Source: DATGMB01 sp035293845 (GTDB taxonomy: Bacteria > Acidobacteriota > Terriglobia > Bryobacterales > Bryobacteraceae). Taken from it: 24,405 nucleotides of DNA. Every line of letters starts with the position of its first letter. Within the stretch, counting starts at the first letter, position 1. Below are positions 10,676-18,114 of this stretch, in pieces. A model generated the notes under the pieces. It was not told where the DNA came from. It did no database searches and was given only the letters and a program-made list of their open reading frames with translations. The translations under genes and the position numbers were made by a program. The stretch covers positions 1-24,405 of the forward strand of contig DATGMB010000064.1 of assembly GCA_035293845.1 (NCBI GenBank), given 5' to 3'.

Positions 10676-11077
10676 CTCCAGGAACTCCGGCGAGATTTGC
10701 GGATCGCTGACCATCAGCGTCCCCGGCGGACGGATCTGGACGTTCACGGAATAAAAGCAACGCTGCGACGGCCCGCTGTCCGTGACGTCCTCCACCCATC
10801 CCTGCACGCGGTAGCCGTCGTCACCGAGATCCGTCACCGTGGTGAGCTCTTTCGGGCTGAAGTGCAGGACTCCGTGCGGATGGACCTGGCTGCGTACCAT
10901 CTCCTCCGCCGCCAGCAGCACGTAATCCGTCGCCGGCAGCGGACGGAGAAGCCGGTATCCCAGAATCGCCACCACCGCGATCAGCACCACGCCGCCGGCG
11001 ATCAGCGCGGTACGCTCCCGCCGGCGGCGGAGAATTTCCGGATCGAGCTCCGGGAGCGGCTCTTCCATAGCATCCAT
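10664..11077 (-). CDS. Single-pass membrane protein of unknown function
   Basis: I do not recognise a family. From the ATG at 11077 the protein has 137 residues. It shows an acidic then strongly basic cytoplasmic start (ILRRRRER) and one hydrophobic helix at about residues 22-42 (TALIAGGVVLIAVVAILGY). An exported domain of about 95 residues follows, mixed alpha/beta in character and with one Cys. The basic flank predicts N-in, C-out topology. A Met three codons later (11068) is an equally good start; the open frame runs up to 11224, but the extra N-terminus looks non-native. Its 3' end overlaps rlmN by 12 bp tail to tail, and it diverges from the glycosidase-like gene. The compositional pattern supports a real gene. 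Confidence 0.65.
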   Translation of the reverse strand: MDAMEEPLPELDPEILRRRRERTALIAGGVVLIAVVAILGYRLLRPLPATDYVLLAAEEMVRSQVHPHGVLHFSPKELTTVTDLGDDGYRVQGWVEDVTDSGPSQRCFYSVNVQIRPPGTLMVSDPQISPEFLELPR

Positions 11078-11233
11078 GCAACGTCCCCGTTCGGAGCCGT
11101 ACCCGGCCCCGGAATTGTTCGGCCCCGCGGTCCTGCCGGCGGCCAGTAGGAGAATTGTAATCGGTAATGCCGGCCCGGGAGCATCGTCCCAGAGTCCCGG
11201 TGGTTGAATTTTCGATGGTTGCATACTAGAACT

Positions 11234-13018
11234 ATGAGCTTCCGCTGGGCCGCCGCGCTGGCCATGGCATTGCCGGCCTTACACGCGCAGAGCGCCTGCA
11301 ACAACACCCCGGCCTACTCCACCTGTGAAATGGCCTTCGATCTGAGCGACGCTGACGCCGCCGCTCATCCGAATCCGTACGCCACCGTCGATCTCCGCGT
11401 CGAATTCCGCTCCCCGGCGCGCCACACCTACGCTCTGCCTGCCTATTGGGACGGCGGCCGCCGCCTCGTCGTCCGCTTCGCGCCGACCGAAGCGGGCCAG
11501 TGGGATTACCTCGTCAGCAGCAACCTGCCCGGCTGGGAAGGCAAAACCGGCAGCTTCACTGCCGCCGAGTCCGCATCGAAAGGCTTCCTCCTCGCCGCCA
11601 ACGTTCATCACTGGCGGTACACCGAAAAATCCAAAGATGGCCTCTACCAGCCGCACCTCTGGATGGGCGCCAACGAGCCGCTGTTTGCCACGATGGACGA
11701 TGCCGCGTTCCGTGCCACGGCGGACGGCCGCGCGGCCGAAAAATTCACGCACGTGCGCGGCTTCGTCCTGGCGGGGTCTTTCGGCGGCCAGTTCGATTCC
11801 AACGGCCTGCCCAACCTCGACTATTTTCGCCGGCTCGATACCCGCGTCCGCTACCTGAACGAGAAAGGGCTCGCCGCCGACCTCGTCCTCGCCGGCGGTG
11901 CCGGAACGCTCACGCGCCTGCTTCCCACGCCGGAAGCCCGGCGGCGGTTCATGCGCTTCGCTGCCGGCCGCTATGCCGCCTTTAACGTCACGTGGGGGGG
12001 CGTCGACCGGTTCGACGATTACCCCGGCGGCCGCGGTCTCCTTGCCGAGCTCGGCGGCCTGTTGAAAGAGTTCGATCCTTACAACCATCCCCGCACTACC
12101 GGGACGCGCGTCACGTCCAGCCCGCTGCTCGACGATAAGTGGCAAACGTTCGTCGGCCACGCCACCACCAGCTCCGATGTGAACGCCATCGAACACCAGC
12201 TCTATCCGGTCCCGTTCGTCAATATCGCCGCCGGCGCCGGCGCGACCGCCGACCCCGCCGCCTTCCGCCGCGATCTCTGGAACGCGCTGATGGACGGCCA
12301 GTACGTCTCCGTCACCGCCGCCAACGCCGCTAATGCCCGCGCCGCGCAGGCCATGGCCGATTTCCTCGCCGGCACGCGCTACTGGGAGCTCGAACCCTAC
12401 TTCGACGTCGATGGCGGCCGCGCGCTGGCGCTCGAGGATACCGAATATGTCGTCTATGTCGAGAAGCCCGGGCCTATCGAACTAACCGTCGAGAAGCACG
12501 GCTACAACGTCTTCTGGATGAACCCGGCGACGGGAGAAATCACGGAGGAAAAGAAGAAGTTTTCCGGCGGTCACTTCACCGGCGAGCCGCCGGATCGCGC
12601 TCACGACTGGGTGCTGCACGTCGTACGCGAAGGGCATCTGGAAGGGATGAACCGCTCGTATAAGTTCGAATCGGAGCGCGGCGCGGTCGTGATGCAGGAG
12701 GTCGAAGCCAACACGCCGAAGGTGCCTTTCGCCATCGAGCAGCCCGCGGGCGACATTTCCAAATCCAAGCCCGCGCCGTACGCCGCCAAGCTCACGCGCG
12801 AAACCCGCGCCACCCGCTCCATGTACTGGCTCTGGGTGGGCGACGTCGCCGCCGACCACCAGGGTTTCCGCGTGCTCGGAACCGGCCAGAAAGGGCAGCT
12901 CACGATTCCCGCGGATCTGGCGAACCACTACCCCGCCGTGCTCCACCTCCGCCTTTACGGCATGAATTCGCTCGGCAAGGTGTATGAGCTGGATACCGGC
13001 CTCGGGGTCAATCCGTGA
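11234..13018 (+). CDS. Secreted DUF5060/DUF4038-type glycosidase-like protein
   Basis: The 594-residue product starts with a signal peptide, cleaved near LHA (residue 18). An Ig-like domain of DUF5060 type follows (about 33-110, with YWDGGRRLVVRFAPTEAGQW). Next come a DUF4038-like (beta/alpha)8 region (about 117-385) and a 'putative collagen-binding' beta domain typical of the C-terminus of these proteins (about 385-465, with YNVFWMNPATGEI). A final beta-rich tail of about 125 residues ends the protein. Relatives act on polysaccharides or glycans outside the cytoplasm. The segments where catalytic acids usually sit read NVTWGGVDRF and PFVNIAAGAG, without the expected Glu, so activity is doubtful. 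I chose the ATG at 11234 over a TTG at 11204 because it begins the signal peptide. The stop overlaps tsaB by 4 bp. Confidence 0.75.
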   Translation: MSFRWAAALAMALPALHAQSACNNTPAYSTCEMAFDLSDADAAAHPNPYATVDLRVEFRSPARHTYALPAYWDGGRRLVVRFAPTEAGQWDYLVSSNLPGWEGKTGSFTAAESASKGFLLAANVHHWRYTEKSKDGLYQPHLWMGANEPLFATMDDAAFRATADGRAAEKFTHVRGFVLAGSFGGQFDSNGLPNLDYFRRLDTRVRYLNEKGLAADLVLAGGAGTLTRLLPTPEARRRFMRFAAGRYAAFNVTWGGVDRFDDYPGGRGLLAELGGLLKEFDPYNHPRTTGTRVTSSPLLDDKWQTFVGHATTSSDVNAIEHQLYPVPFVNIAAGAGATADPAAFRRDLWNALMDGQYVSVTAANAANARAAQAMADFLAGTRYWELEPYFDVDGGRALALEDTEYVVYVEKPGPIELTVEKHGYNVFWMNPATGEITEEKKKFSGGHFTGEPPDRAHDWVLHVVREGHLEGMNRSYKFESERGAVVMQEVEANTPKVPFAIEQPAGDISKSKPAPYAAKLTRETRATRSMYWLWVGDVAADHQGFRVLGTGQKGQLTIPADLANHYPAVLHLRLYGMNSLGKVYELDTGLGVNP

Positions 13019-13671
13019 CGGCGCGGGACGGCGGCCCGCGAATTCTGGCGGTCGATACGACGCACGAGCGCGGCAGCATCGCCCTGTGCGAGGACGTGAT
13101 GCCGATCGACGCGCCTGCAGGCTTTGCCCACGTACTCTATCCGCATCTGCGCGCGCTGCTCGACCGCCACGGCCTGAGCGCCGGCGACATCGACTGTTTC
13201 GCCGCCGCTGCCGGCCCCGGCTCGTTCACCGGGGTGCGGGTCGGGTTGGCCTGCATCAAGGGACTGGGGGAGGCCACGGGAAAGCCGGCGGTGGCCGTGT
13301 CGAACCTGGAAGTGCTGGCCCGGTTTGGCTCCGCGCCGCTGCGCGCCGTCCTGCTCGATGCCCGCCGCGGCCAGATCTACGGCGCCGTCTACGATGCCGC
13401 CGGCGGCATTGTCGTCCCCGAAACCGTCGCCACGCTCACCGACTTTCTCGCTATCCTCCCCGCCGCGGATCTCGAATTCATTGCGCCGGATTTCGCCCCC
13501 TTCGGCGATGCCCTGCCGTGGACCCCGCGCGTTACCGCCGGCCCTGATCTCGCGGGTCAGGTGGCGCGCATTGCGGCCGAGCGCCTGGCCCGCGGCGAAG
13601 CCCGCGATCCGGCCGCGCTGGACGCCAACTACGTGCGGCGCTCGGATGCGGAGCTGTTTTGGAAGGAGTGA
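13015..13671 (+). CDS. tsaB: tRNA threonylcarbamoyladenosine biosynthesis protein TsaB
   Basis: TsaB pairs with TsaD and TsaE to install the threonylcarbamoyl group on A37 of ANN-decoding tRNAs. It is an inactive ASKHA-fold relative of TsaD. The 218-residue product shows the N-terminal phosphate-1-like strand ILAVDTTHERGSIAL, the diagnostic AAAAGPGSFTGVRVGLACIK and the LLDARRGQIYGAVY strand. It starts at GTG 13015, overlapping the upstream secreted-protein gene (GTGA), so the two are probably translationally coupled despite unrelated roles. No rimI or tsaD follows; a 184-bp gap (13672-13855) comes next, in which I see no gene or clear terminator. Confidence 0.93.
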   Translation: MTARDGGPRILAVDTTHERGSIALCEDVMPIDAPAGFAHVLYPHLRALLDRHGLSAGDIDCFAAAAGPGSFTGVRVGLACIKGLGEATGKPAVAVSNLEVLARFGSAPLRAVLLDARRGQIYGAVYDAAGGIVVPETVATLTDFLAILPAADLEFIAPDFAPFGDALPWTPRVTAGPDLAGQVARIAAERLARGEARDPAALDANYVRRSDAELFWKE

Positions 13672-13855
13672 GTCGCTCTTTGACGCAGAGGAAACACAGA
13701 CGATTGCCTTCCAACCCAGAGCGAATCCCTGGCTGCCCGTGAATCCCCGATTGAGACGATCGCGAACTTAGGCTGAGATTGCCGCATGAAAAAGCTCGAC
13801 GAGCACATTCCAATTCCAGTCCCGCGGCGCTGACATCCGCAGATCGGAGGATCAA

Positions 13856-14737
13856 ATGGCGAGAGCGACTTACCTGGCGTTTCTGACAGTTATGGGCGCT
13901 TTTACGGGCTGGGGGCAACCGGTCGAATTTCCCGCGGCGTCTGTGAAACTTGCCGATTCCTCGGTTCCTCCCCGGCCGGCCTCTGGAGGTCCAGGAACGA
14001 GTGCTCCGGGGCGATATTCCGTGCGATCGACGCTGATCGACCTCATCGCAACGGCGTATGGAGTCCCGGGCGACCAGATATCCGGAGGGCCCTCATGGCT
14101 ACACTCGACCCTGTACGAGGTGGATGCGACGATGCCGCCCGACACCACGAAACAGCAGTTCCAGATGATGCTTCAGAGTCTGTTGGCCGAGCGGTTTCAT
14201 CTCTCGATTCACGACGAACCCCAGGACTTCCCGGCATTCGATCTTGTGCTCCTGCCTCGCGGGCCGAAGTTCAGAGAAGCGACGGAAGCCGCGTCTACGG
14301 GTACGGCGAATCCCGCTGCGCCTCCCGCTACCGACCGGGATGGTTTTCCGGTTCTTCCGCCGGGGCCTCACACCGGGCGGATCGTTCGAAACGGAAACCT
14401 TCGGTTCAAGTTCCAGGAGAGATCGATGGCGTATCTTGCCGAGAATCTGGGGTACCTGATCTCTCACTCCGTCGCGTCCGCCTCAGGGAAAAAGCCGCGC
14501 GTAAACGATAAAACAGGTCTGCTCGGGCAGTATAACTTCACGCTCGAGTTTGCGTGCGCCGATTGCGTTGCTGCTTCGCCCAGCGCCGGCTCGCCGGCTC
14601 CGGCGGATCACGGTGACGGGCCGACGATCTTCGAGGCGCTGGAACGGCAATTAGGGCTGAAGCTCGTCAGGGTACGGGATGTTCCCCTCGATGTGATCGT
14701 AATCGATCGCGTCGACAGGATCCCGTCGCCGAACTGA
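13856..14737 (+). CDS. TIGR03435 family (soil Acidobacteria) secreted protein
   Basis: This is a member of the large paralogous family named TIGR03435, known mainly from Solibacter-like soil Acidobacteriota; its function is not established. The 293-residue product has a signal peptide (YLAFLTVMGAFTGWGQ) and the family landmarks in order. These are LIDLIATAYGVPGDQISGGP, PSWLHSTLYEVDATMP, MMLQSLLAERFHLSIHDEP and KTGLLGQYNFTLEF. The C-terminal block is LERQLGLKLVRVRDVPLDVI followed by VIDRVDRIPSPN. A CADC pair sits near residue 236. GGAGG (13846-13850) is 5 bp before the ATG, giving a confident start. It appears monocistronic and converges on the cupin gene. Confidence 0.93.
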   Translation: MARATYLAFLTVMGAFTGWGQPVEFPAASVKLADSSVPPRPASGGPGTSAPGRYSVRSTLIDLIATAYGVPGDQISGGPSWLHSTLYEVDATMPPDTTKQQFQMMLQSLLAERFHLSIHDEPQDFPAFDLVLLPRGPKFREATEAASTGTANPAAPPATDRDGFPVLPPGPHTGRIVRNGNLRFKFQERSMAYLAENLGYLISHSVASASGKKPRVNDKTGLLGQYNFTLEFACADCVAASPSAGSPAPADHGDGPTIFEALERQLGLKLVRVRDVPLDVIVIDRVDRIPSPN

Positions 14738-14738
14738 G

Positions 14739-14753
14739 CCGGAAACTTTCCGG
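14739..14753. terminator. Short palindrome between converging genes
   Basis: CCGGAAA (14739-14745) and TTTCCGG (14747-14753) form a perfect inverted repeat around one base, immediately after the TIGR03435 stop codon and before the end of the cupin gene. There is no T run, so a terminator role is only a possibility. Confidence 0.3.
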
Positions 14754-14785
14754 GCCGCTGTGTTTCTGCGTTAAAGCGAAAGCCC

Positions 14786-15244
14786 TTACTGCGTCACCTT
14801 CACCGTGAAATACGTAATCTCCTTCCCTGGCTCGAGCTTCATCTGGTGCGGCATGCGGGCCGGGATGGTCACCACGTCTCCGGGCGCCAGCTTCCGCTCC
14901 ATGCCGCCGCGAATGGCGGCCGCCCGCATTTCATTCGGCTGCGTCGTCCGGCCGTCCACCAGCTCGCCGCCGTAGATCAGCGTGGCGCCGCCCGTCTCGA
15001 TGACCATGATGTCGGCTTGCGTCTCGTGGTATTCGGCCTCGCCCGAACCTTCGCGGTGCGCGATGAGGAAGTTGTAATTGCCCACTGCGGCCAGAGGCTG
15101 AGTGGCGATCTTTTGCGCGTTGATCTTCGGCGCCAGGGATTTCGAGAATCCCTTCAGCTCCGCCGCGCTCCAGGCACGGAAGCCGCTCTTGCCGGCCGGA
15201 AGCGCGAACGCGGCGGAGAGCAGTAGCAGAGGAATCGTTTTCAT
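14786..15244 (-). CDS. Secreted cupin-domain protein
   Basis: The 152-residue product has a short signal peptide (MKTIPLLLLSAAFALPAGKS) followed by a single cupin beta-barrel. Cupin motif 1 is seen around residues 63-97 (HREGSGEAEYHETQADIMVI, with His63, His73 and Glu74 as possible metal ligands). Motif 2 lies at 121-134 (PGDVVTIPARMPHQ, His133). Cupins of this size include isomerases, dioxygenases and sugar- or metal-binding proteins; nothing here fixes the substrate. Export suggests a periplasmic or extracellular role. The gene diverges from rsmE with a 56-bp gap and converges on the TIGR03435 gene. Confidence 0.85.
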   Translation of the reverse strand: MKTIPLLLLSAAFALPAGKSGFRAWSAAELKGFSKSLAPKINAQKIATQPLAAVGNYNFLIAHREGSGEAEYHETQADIMVIETGGATLIYGGELVDGRTTQPNEMRAAAIRGGMERKLAPGDVVTIPARMPHQMKLEPGKEITYFTVKVTQ

Positions 15245-15300
15245 GGAGAGAAGCTAACACAGAAATGCGGTGCGCACTCCTGCTAGCCTGAAATCGTCCA

Positions 15301-16026
15301 ATGTCCCGACGCCGCTTCTTCACCGATCCGCCGCGCGCCGGCGTGGCCGAACTGCGCGGCGACGAGGCCCGCCACCTCACGCGCGTCCTGCGCGTCGAGC
15401 CCGGCCAGAAGTTCGAGATCTCGGATAACCGGTCCGTTTACCTCGCCGAAATTGCCGAAGCCCGCGGCGACCTCGTCCGGTTCCGCATTCTCGAACCCAT
15501 CGAGGCCGCGCCGCTGCCCGTGGATATTACTCTCTGCGCGGCGCTCTTCAAGTTCGACCGGTTCGAGTGGATGGTCGAAAAGGCGACCGAACTCGGCGTC
15601 CGGCGCATCCAGCCGGTCGAAACCGTGCGCAGCGAGAAAGGGCTTTTCGAAGCCGCCCGGAAACGGGCCGAGCGCTGGCAGCGCATCGCCCGCGAAGCCG
15701 CCCAGCAATCCCGCCGCGCCCGGCTGCCCGAAATCCTGCCCGCGGTCCGGTTCCCCGCCGCGCTCGCCACCGCGGCCGCGCATCGCTACGCGCTGGAGGA
15801 AGCCGCCGCTCCGCCGCTCCTCGGACTCGTTCCCACCGTCCGCACGCCCGCCGACACGGTCGCCCTGCTGCTCGGCCCCGAAGGCGGCTGGACCGATGCC
15901 GAGCGGGAGCAATCCGCCGCGGCCGGCTGGCAGCCGGTTTCGCTCGGCCCGCACATCCTCCGCGCCGAAACCGCCGCGCTGGCGGCGCTCGCGCTGGTCG
16001 CGGGTGCGTGGATGGCGGGGGCGTGA
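15301..16026 (+). CDS. rsmE: 16S rRNA (uracil-1498-N3)-methyltransferase RsmE
   Basis: RsmE methylates N3 of U1498 in helix 44 of 16S rRNA using SAM. The 241-residue product has the N-terminal PUA-like RNA-binding domain (RRRFFTDPP, DEARHLTRVLRVEPGQ) and a SPOUT-class trefoil-knot domain. The SAM-binding signatures are LLLGPEGGWTDAE (GPEGG at residues 192-196) and LGPHILRAETAALAAL (from residue 215). The length matches the family. The gene commonly follows prmA; here that neighbour is replaced by the divergent cupin gene. The frame stays open beyond the stop up to the SYLF gene, but the 183-bp gap (16027-16209) has no recognisable coding sequence. Confidence 0.95.
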   Translation: MSRRRFFTDPPRAGVAELRGDEARHLTRVLRVEPGQKFEISDNRSVYLAEIAEARGDLVRFRILEPIEAAPLPVDITLCAALFKFDRFEWMVEKATELGVRRIQPVETVRSEKGLFEAARKRAERWQRIAREAAQQSRRARLPEILPAVRFPAALATAAAHRYALEEAAAPPLLGLVPTVRTPADTVALLLGPEGGWTDAEREQSAAAGWQPVSLGPHILRAETAALAALALVAGAWMAGA

Positions 16027-16209
16027 GGACTCGCCGCGACGCCGCGGGCGGTCATCTGGACCGGACATGTACTCCATTTCACGATTTGCGACGGCGATCG
16101 CGCCGACTGCTTCGAAATACGCGCCGCCGACCCCGAAACCGAGCTGAAACGTCTCGCTTTCGGCAGGAAAATGAGTGGGTCGTTCCACGCTCCGCGATAC
16201 GATGAAGGT

Positions 16210-16905
16210 ATGCGTTTCACGATTCTTACGCTTGTCTCGGTTATGACGCTGGCTCCGCTTGCCGGTACCGGCTTCGCCGCTGGGGATAAAACCAAAGTCG
16301 ACGAGCGGCTCAACGATGCGGCCGCGTTGTTTTCCGAGATCATGGCCACTTCGGATAAAGCCATTCCGCAGAGCCTGCTCGATAAATCGAGCTGCATCGT
16401 GCTGGTGCCTGGTTTGAAGAAAGGCGCCTTCATTGTGGGCGGCAAATACGGCCGCGGCTTTGCCGTTTGCCGCAATGCCAGCGGGCAGGGATGGGGACCG
16501 CCCGCGGCCATCCGCATCGAAGGCGGCAGTGTCGGCTTTCAGATCGGCGCCTCTTCGAGCGACGTAGTGCTGCTGGTAATGAACGAGCGCGGCATGAAAC
16601 GGCTCACCACCGATAAATTCACCATCGGCGCCGACGCCACCGCTGCCGTGGGCCCGGTCGGCCGCAATGCCACCGCGCAGACGGACGCCATGATGATGGC
16701 GGAGATCCTCTCGTGGTCCCGCTCGCGCGGCGTCTTCGCCGGTGTTTCGCTCGACGGCGCGACGCTGCGCAATGACCTGGATGACAACCAGGCAATGTAC
16801 GGCCAGCGCTGGACCAGCAAGGATATTCTGGGCAGCGGCGCCAAGCCCCCTGCCGCCGCCGACCGCCTGCTCGCCGAGCTGAACAAATTCTCGCCGCGCA
16901 AGTAG
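16210..16905 (+). CDS. Secreted SYLF (DUF500/Ysc84) lipid-binding-domain protein
   Basis: The 231-residue product has a signal peptide (MRFTILTLVSVMTLAPLAGT, likely cleaved after FAA) followed almost entirely by a SYLF domain. Recognisable parts are IPQSLLDKSSCIVLVPGLKK, GGKYGRGFAVCRN, GSVGFQIGASSSDVVLLVMN and SRGVFAGVSLDGATLRND. In eukaryotes the domain binds phosphoinositides and actin; bacterial secreted members are widespread with no settled function, and an envelope-lipid role is inference. I chose ATG 16210 because it starts the signal peptide; ATG 16171 in the same frame would add 13 polar residues in front. It converges on the SIS-domain gene across a perfect hairpin. Confidence 0.88.
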   Translation: MRFTILTLVSVMTLAPLAGTGFAAGDKTKVDERLNDAAALFSEIMATSDKAIPQSLLDKSSCIVLVPGLKKGAFIVGGKYGRGFAVCRNASGQGWGPPAAIRIEGGSVGFQIGASSSDVVLLVMNERGMKRLTTDKFTIGADATAAVGPVGRNATAQTDAMMMAEILSWSRSRGVFAGVSLDGATLRNDLDDNQAMYGQRWTSKDILGSGAKPPAAADRLLAELNKFSPRK

Positions 16906-16919
16906 TCCCGCCGCCTGGT

Positions 16920-16943
16920 GTGGGCCGGGTATGCCCGGCCCAC
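16920..16943. terminator. Perfect hairpin between converging genes
   Basis: GTGGGCCGGG (16920-16929) and CCCGGCCCAC (16934-16943) form a 10-bp perfect stem with loop TATG, centred in the 47-bp gap between two converging stop codons. It lacks a T run. It may act as a bidirectional terminator or RNA 3'-end protector, or be a copy of a REP-like palindrome. Confidence 0.55.
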
Positions 16944-16952
16944 GCCCGTTCG

Positions 16953-17993
16953 CTAAATCGTCAGCGTCACCTTGTTAATCGTCCGCGGCCGATCCGGATT
17001 CAACCCCTTCTGCGCCGCTAGATGTGCCGCGAATAGCTGCCCCGGAACGATGTACGGAATGGGCGTCATCGCCTCCTTCATCCGCCGGGGCAGGCGAATC
17101 ACGCGGGTGGCCCGCGCATCCACTTCCCGGTTGCCGGAATCCGAAATGGCGACGATCTCGGCGTGCAGCGCCGCGAGCTTTTGTAGCGTCTCGCCGACCG
17201 AGTTCCACGTCACCCCCGGCGGCGCAAATGCGAACACCGGAAAGCTCGGCTCGACCAAAGCGATCGGCCCGTGCATGAAATCGGCCGACGAGAACCGCTC
17301 CGCCACCACGTAGCACGTCTCCATCAGCTTCAGCGAGAATTCGAACGCATTTGCGTAATTGAGCCCGCGTCCCACGACTACGGCCTGCCGCATGAAACGG
17401 TACCGCTCGGAGATTGTTGCGATCTCCGGTTCGAGCCGCAGAGCGTCCGCCACCGCTTCCGGCAACCGCTCCAGATCCGGGACGCCAATCTTTCCGCCGA
17501 GCGCGTGCGCCAGCAGATAGAGAATCATCATCTGACCGGTGTAGGTTTTCGTTGCCGCGACGCTCCTCTCGCGTCCGGCGCGGACCAGGAACGTGTGCTC
17601 GGCCAGGCGCGCCAGCGTGCTCGCGCGCTCGTTCGTGATCCCCATAGTGACCGCGCCGCGGCTGCGCGCCCGCTCGAGCACCAGATTGGTGTCGGTCGAT
17701 TCGCCCGATTGCGAGATCGCCACCACCAGGGTGTCGCGGTAGTCCATCGCGGCGTCGTACAGCGTCGAAATCGAAGGCGCCGCCAGCGAGACCGGAATTC
17801 CGGTCGTGATTTCGAGCAGGTACCGGCCGAACAGCGCCGCGTTATCCGACGTGCCGCGCGCCACCAGCACGATGAGCCGCGGCCGCTTGTGCTCCATCAG
17901 CCGTTTGAATTTTGCGAACCGGCGCGACTCCGCAGCGAGCGTGCGTTCGAGCGCCGCCGGCTGCTCGCGGATTTCTTCCAGCATTCGGGACAT
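16953..17993 (-). CDS. SIS-domain sugar-phosphate isomerase/deaminase (GlmS C-terminal/NagB-II like)
   Basis: The 346-residue product contains two SIS domains like the isomerase half of GlmS, without the N-terminal glutaminase domain. Such proteins include the alternative glucosamine-6-phosphate deaminase NagB-II and AgaS-type enzymes of amino-sugar breakdown. Visible signatures are the start MLEEIREQP, the first phosphate loop VARGTSDNAALFGRYLLE (residues 44-61), AISQSGESTDTN (92-103) and SVAATKTYTGQMMILYLLAH. The end, LNPDRPRTINKVTLT, resembles the conserved NagB-II/GlmS terminus. The exact sugar cannot be read from the sequence, and no N-acetylglucosamine genes flank it. The start ATG has no strong Shine-Dalgarno sequence. 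Confidence 0.88.
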   Translation of the reverse strand: MSRMLEEIREQPAALERTLAAESRRFAKFKRLMEHKRPRLIVLVARGTSDNAALFGRYLLEITTGIPVSLAAPSISTLYDAAMDYRDTLVVAISQSGESTDTNLVLERARSRGAVTMGITNERASTLARLAEHTFLVRAGRERSVAATKTYTGQMMILYLLAHALGGKIGVPDLERLPEAVADALRLEPEIATISERYRFMRQAVVVGRGLNYANAFEFSLKLMETCYVVAERFSSADFMHGPIALVEPSFPVFAFAPPGVTWNSVGETLQKLAALHAEIVAISDSGNREVDARATRVIRLPRRMKEAMTPIPYIVPGQLFAAHLAAQKGLNPDRPRTINKVTLTI

Positions 17994-18020
17994 GAAGATC
18001 CACGATAGCAGGAGAAGGCG

Positions 18021-18114
18021 GGAGACAGGAGTCAGGAGCTAGGAGCCGCAAGGGCGGGTGGCGGCGTCAGCCGCCCACTGCCGCCGCGCATTCTGTCTCC
18101 TGTCTCCTGTCTCC
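18021..18114. repeat. Second heptamer-based inverted repeat, with GC-rich hairpin core
   Basis: GGAGACA, GGAGTCA, GGAGCTA and GGAG follow each other at 18021-18045. The opposite side (18090-18114) reads ATTCTGTCTCC and then two more TGTCTCC-type units, which are the same heptamers inverted. The core between them contains GGCGGC/GCCGCC and could form an inner hairpin. The element ends next to the TAA of the secretin gene (18115-18117), so it would be the 3' UTR of that transcript. It shares unit sequence and inverted layout with 664-737. Confidence 0.8.

Noticed and set aside
15283..16188. 301-codon minus-strand open frame opposite rsmE
   Set aside because: Antisense shadow of rsmE, whose SPOUT motifs are clear.
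16027..16209. Open frame joining rsmE to the SYLF gene, suggesting a read-through or lost gene
   Set aside because: The frame has no stop, but no start codon before 16171, no recognisable family and no ribosome-binding site; open frames of about 60 codons are common at this GC content.
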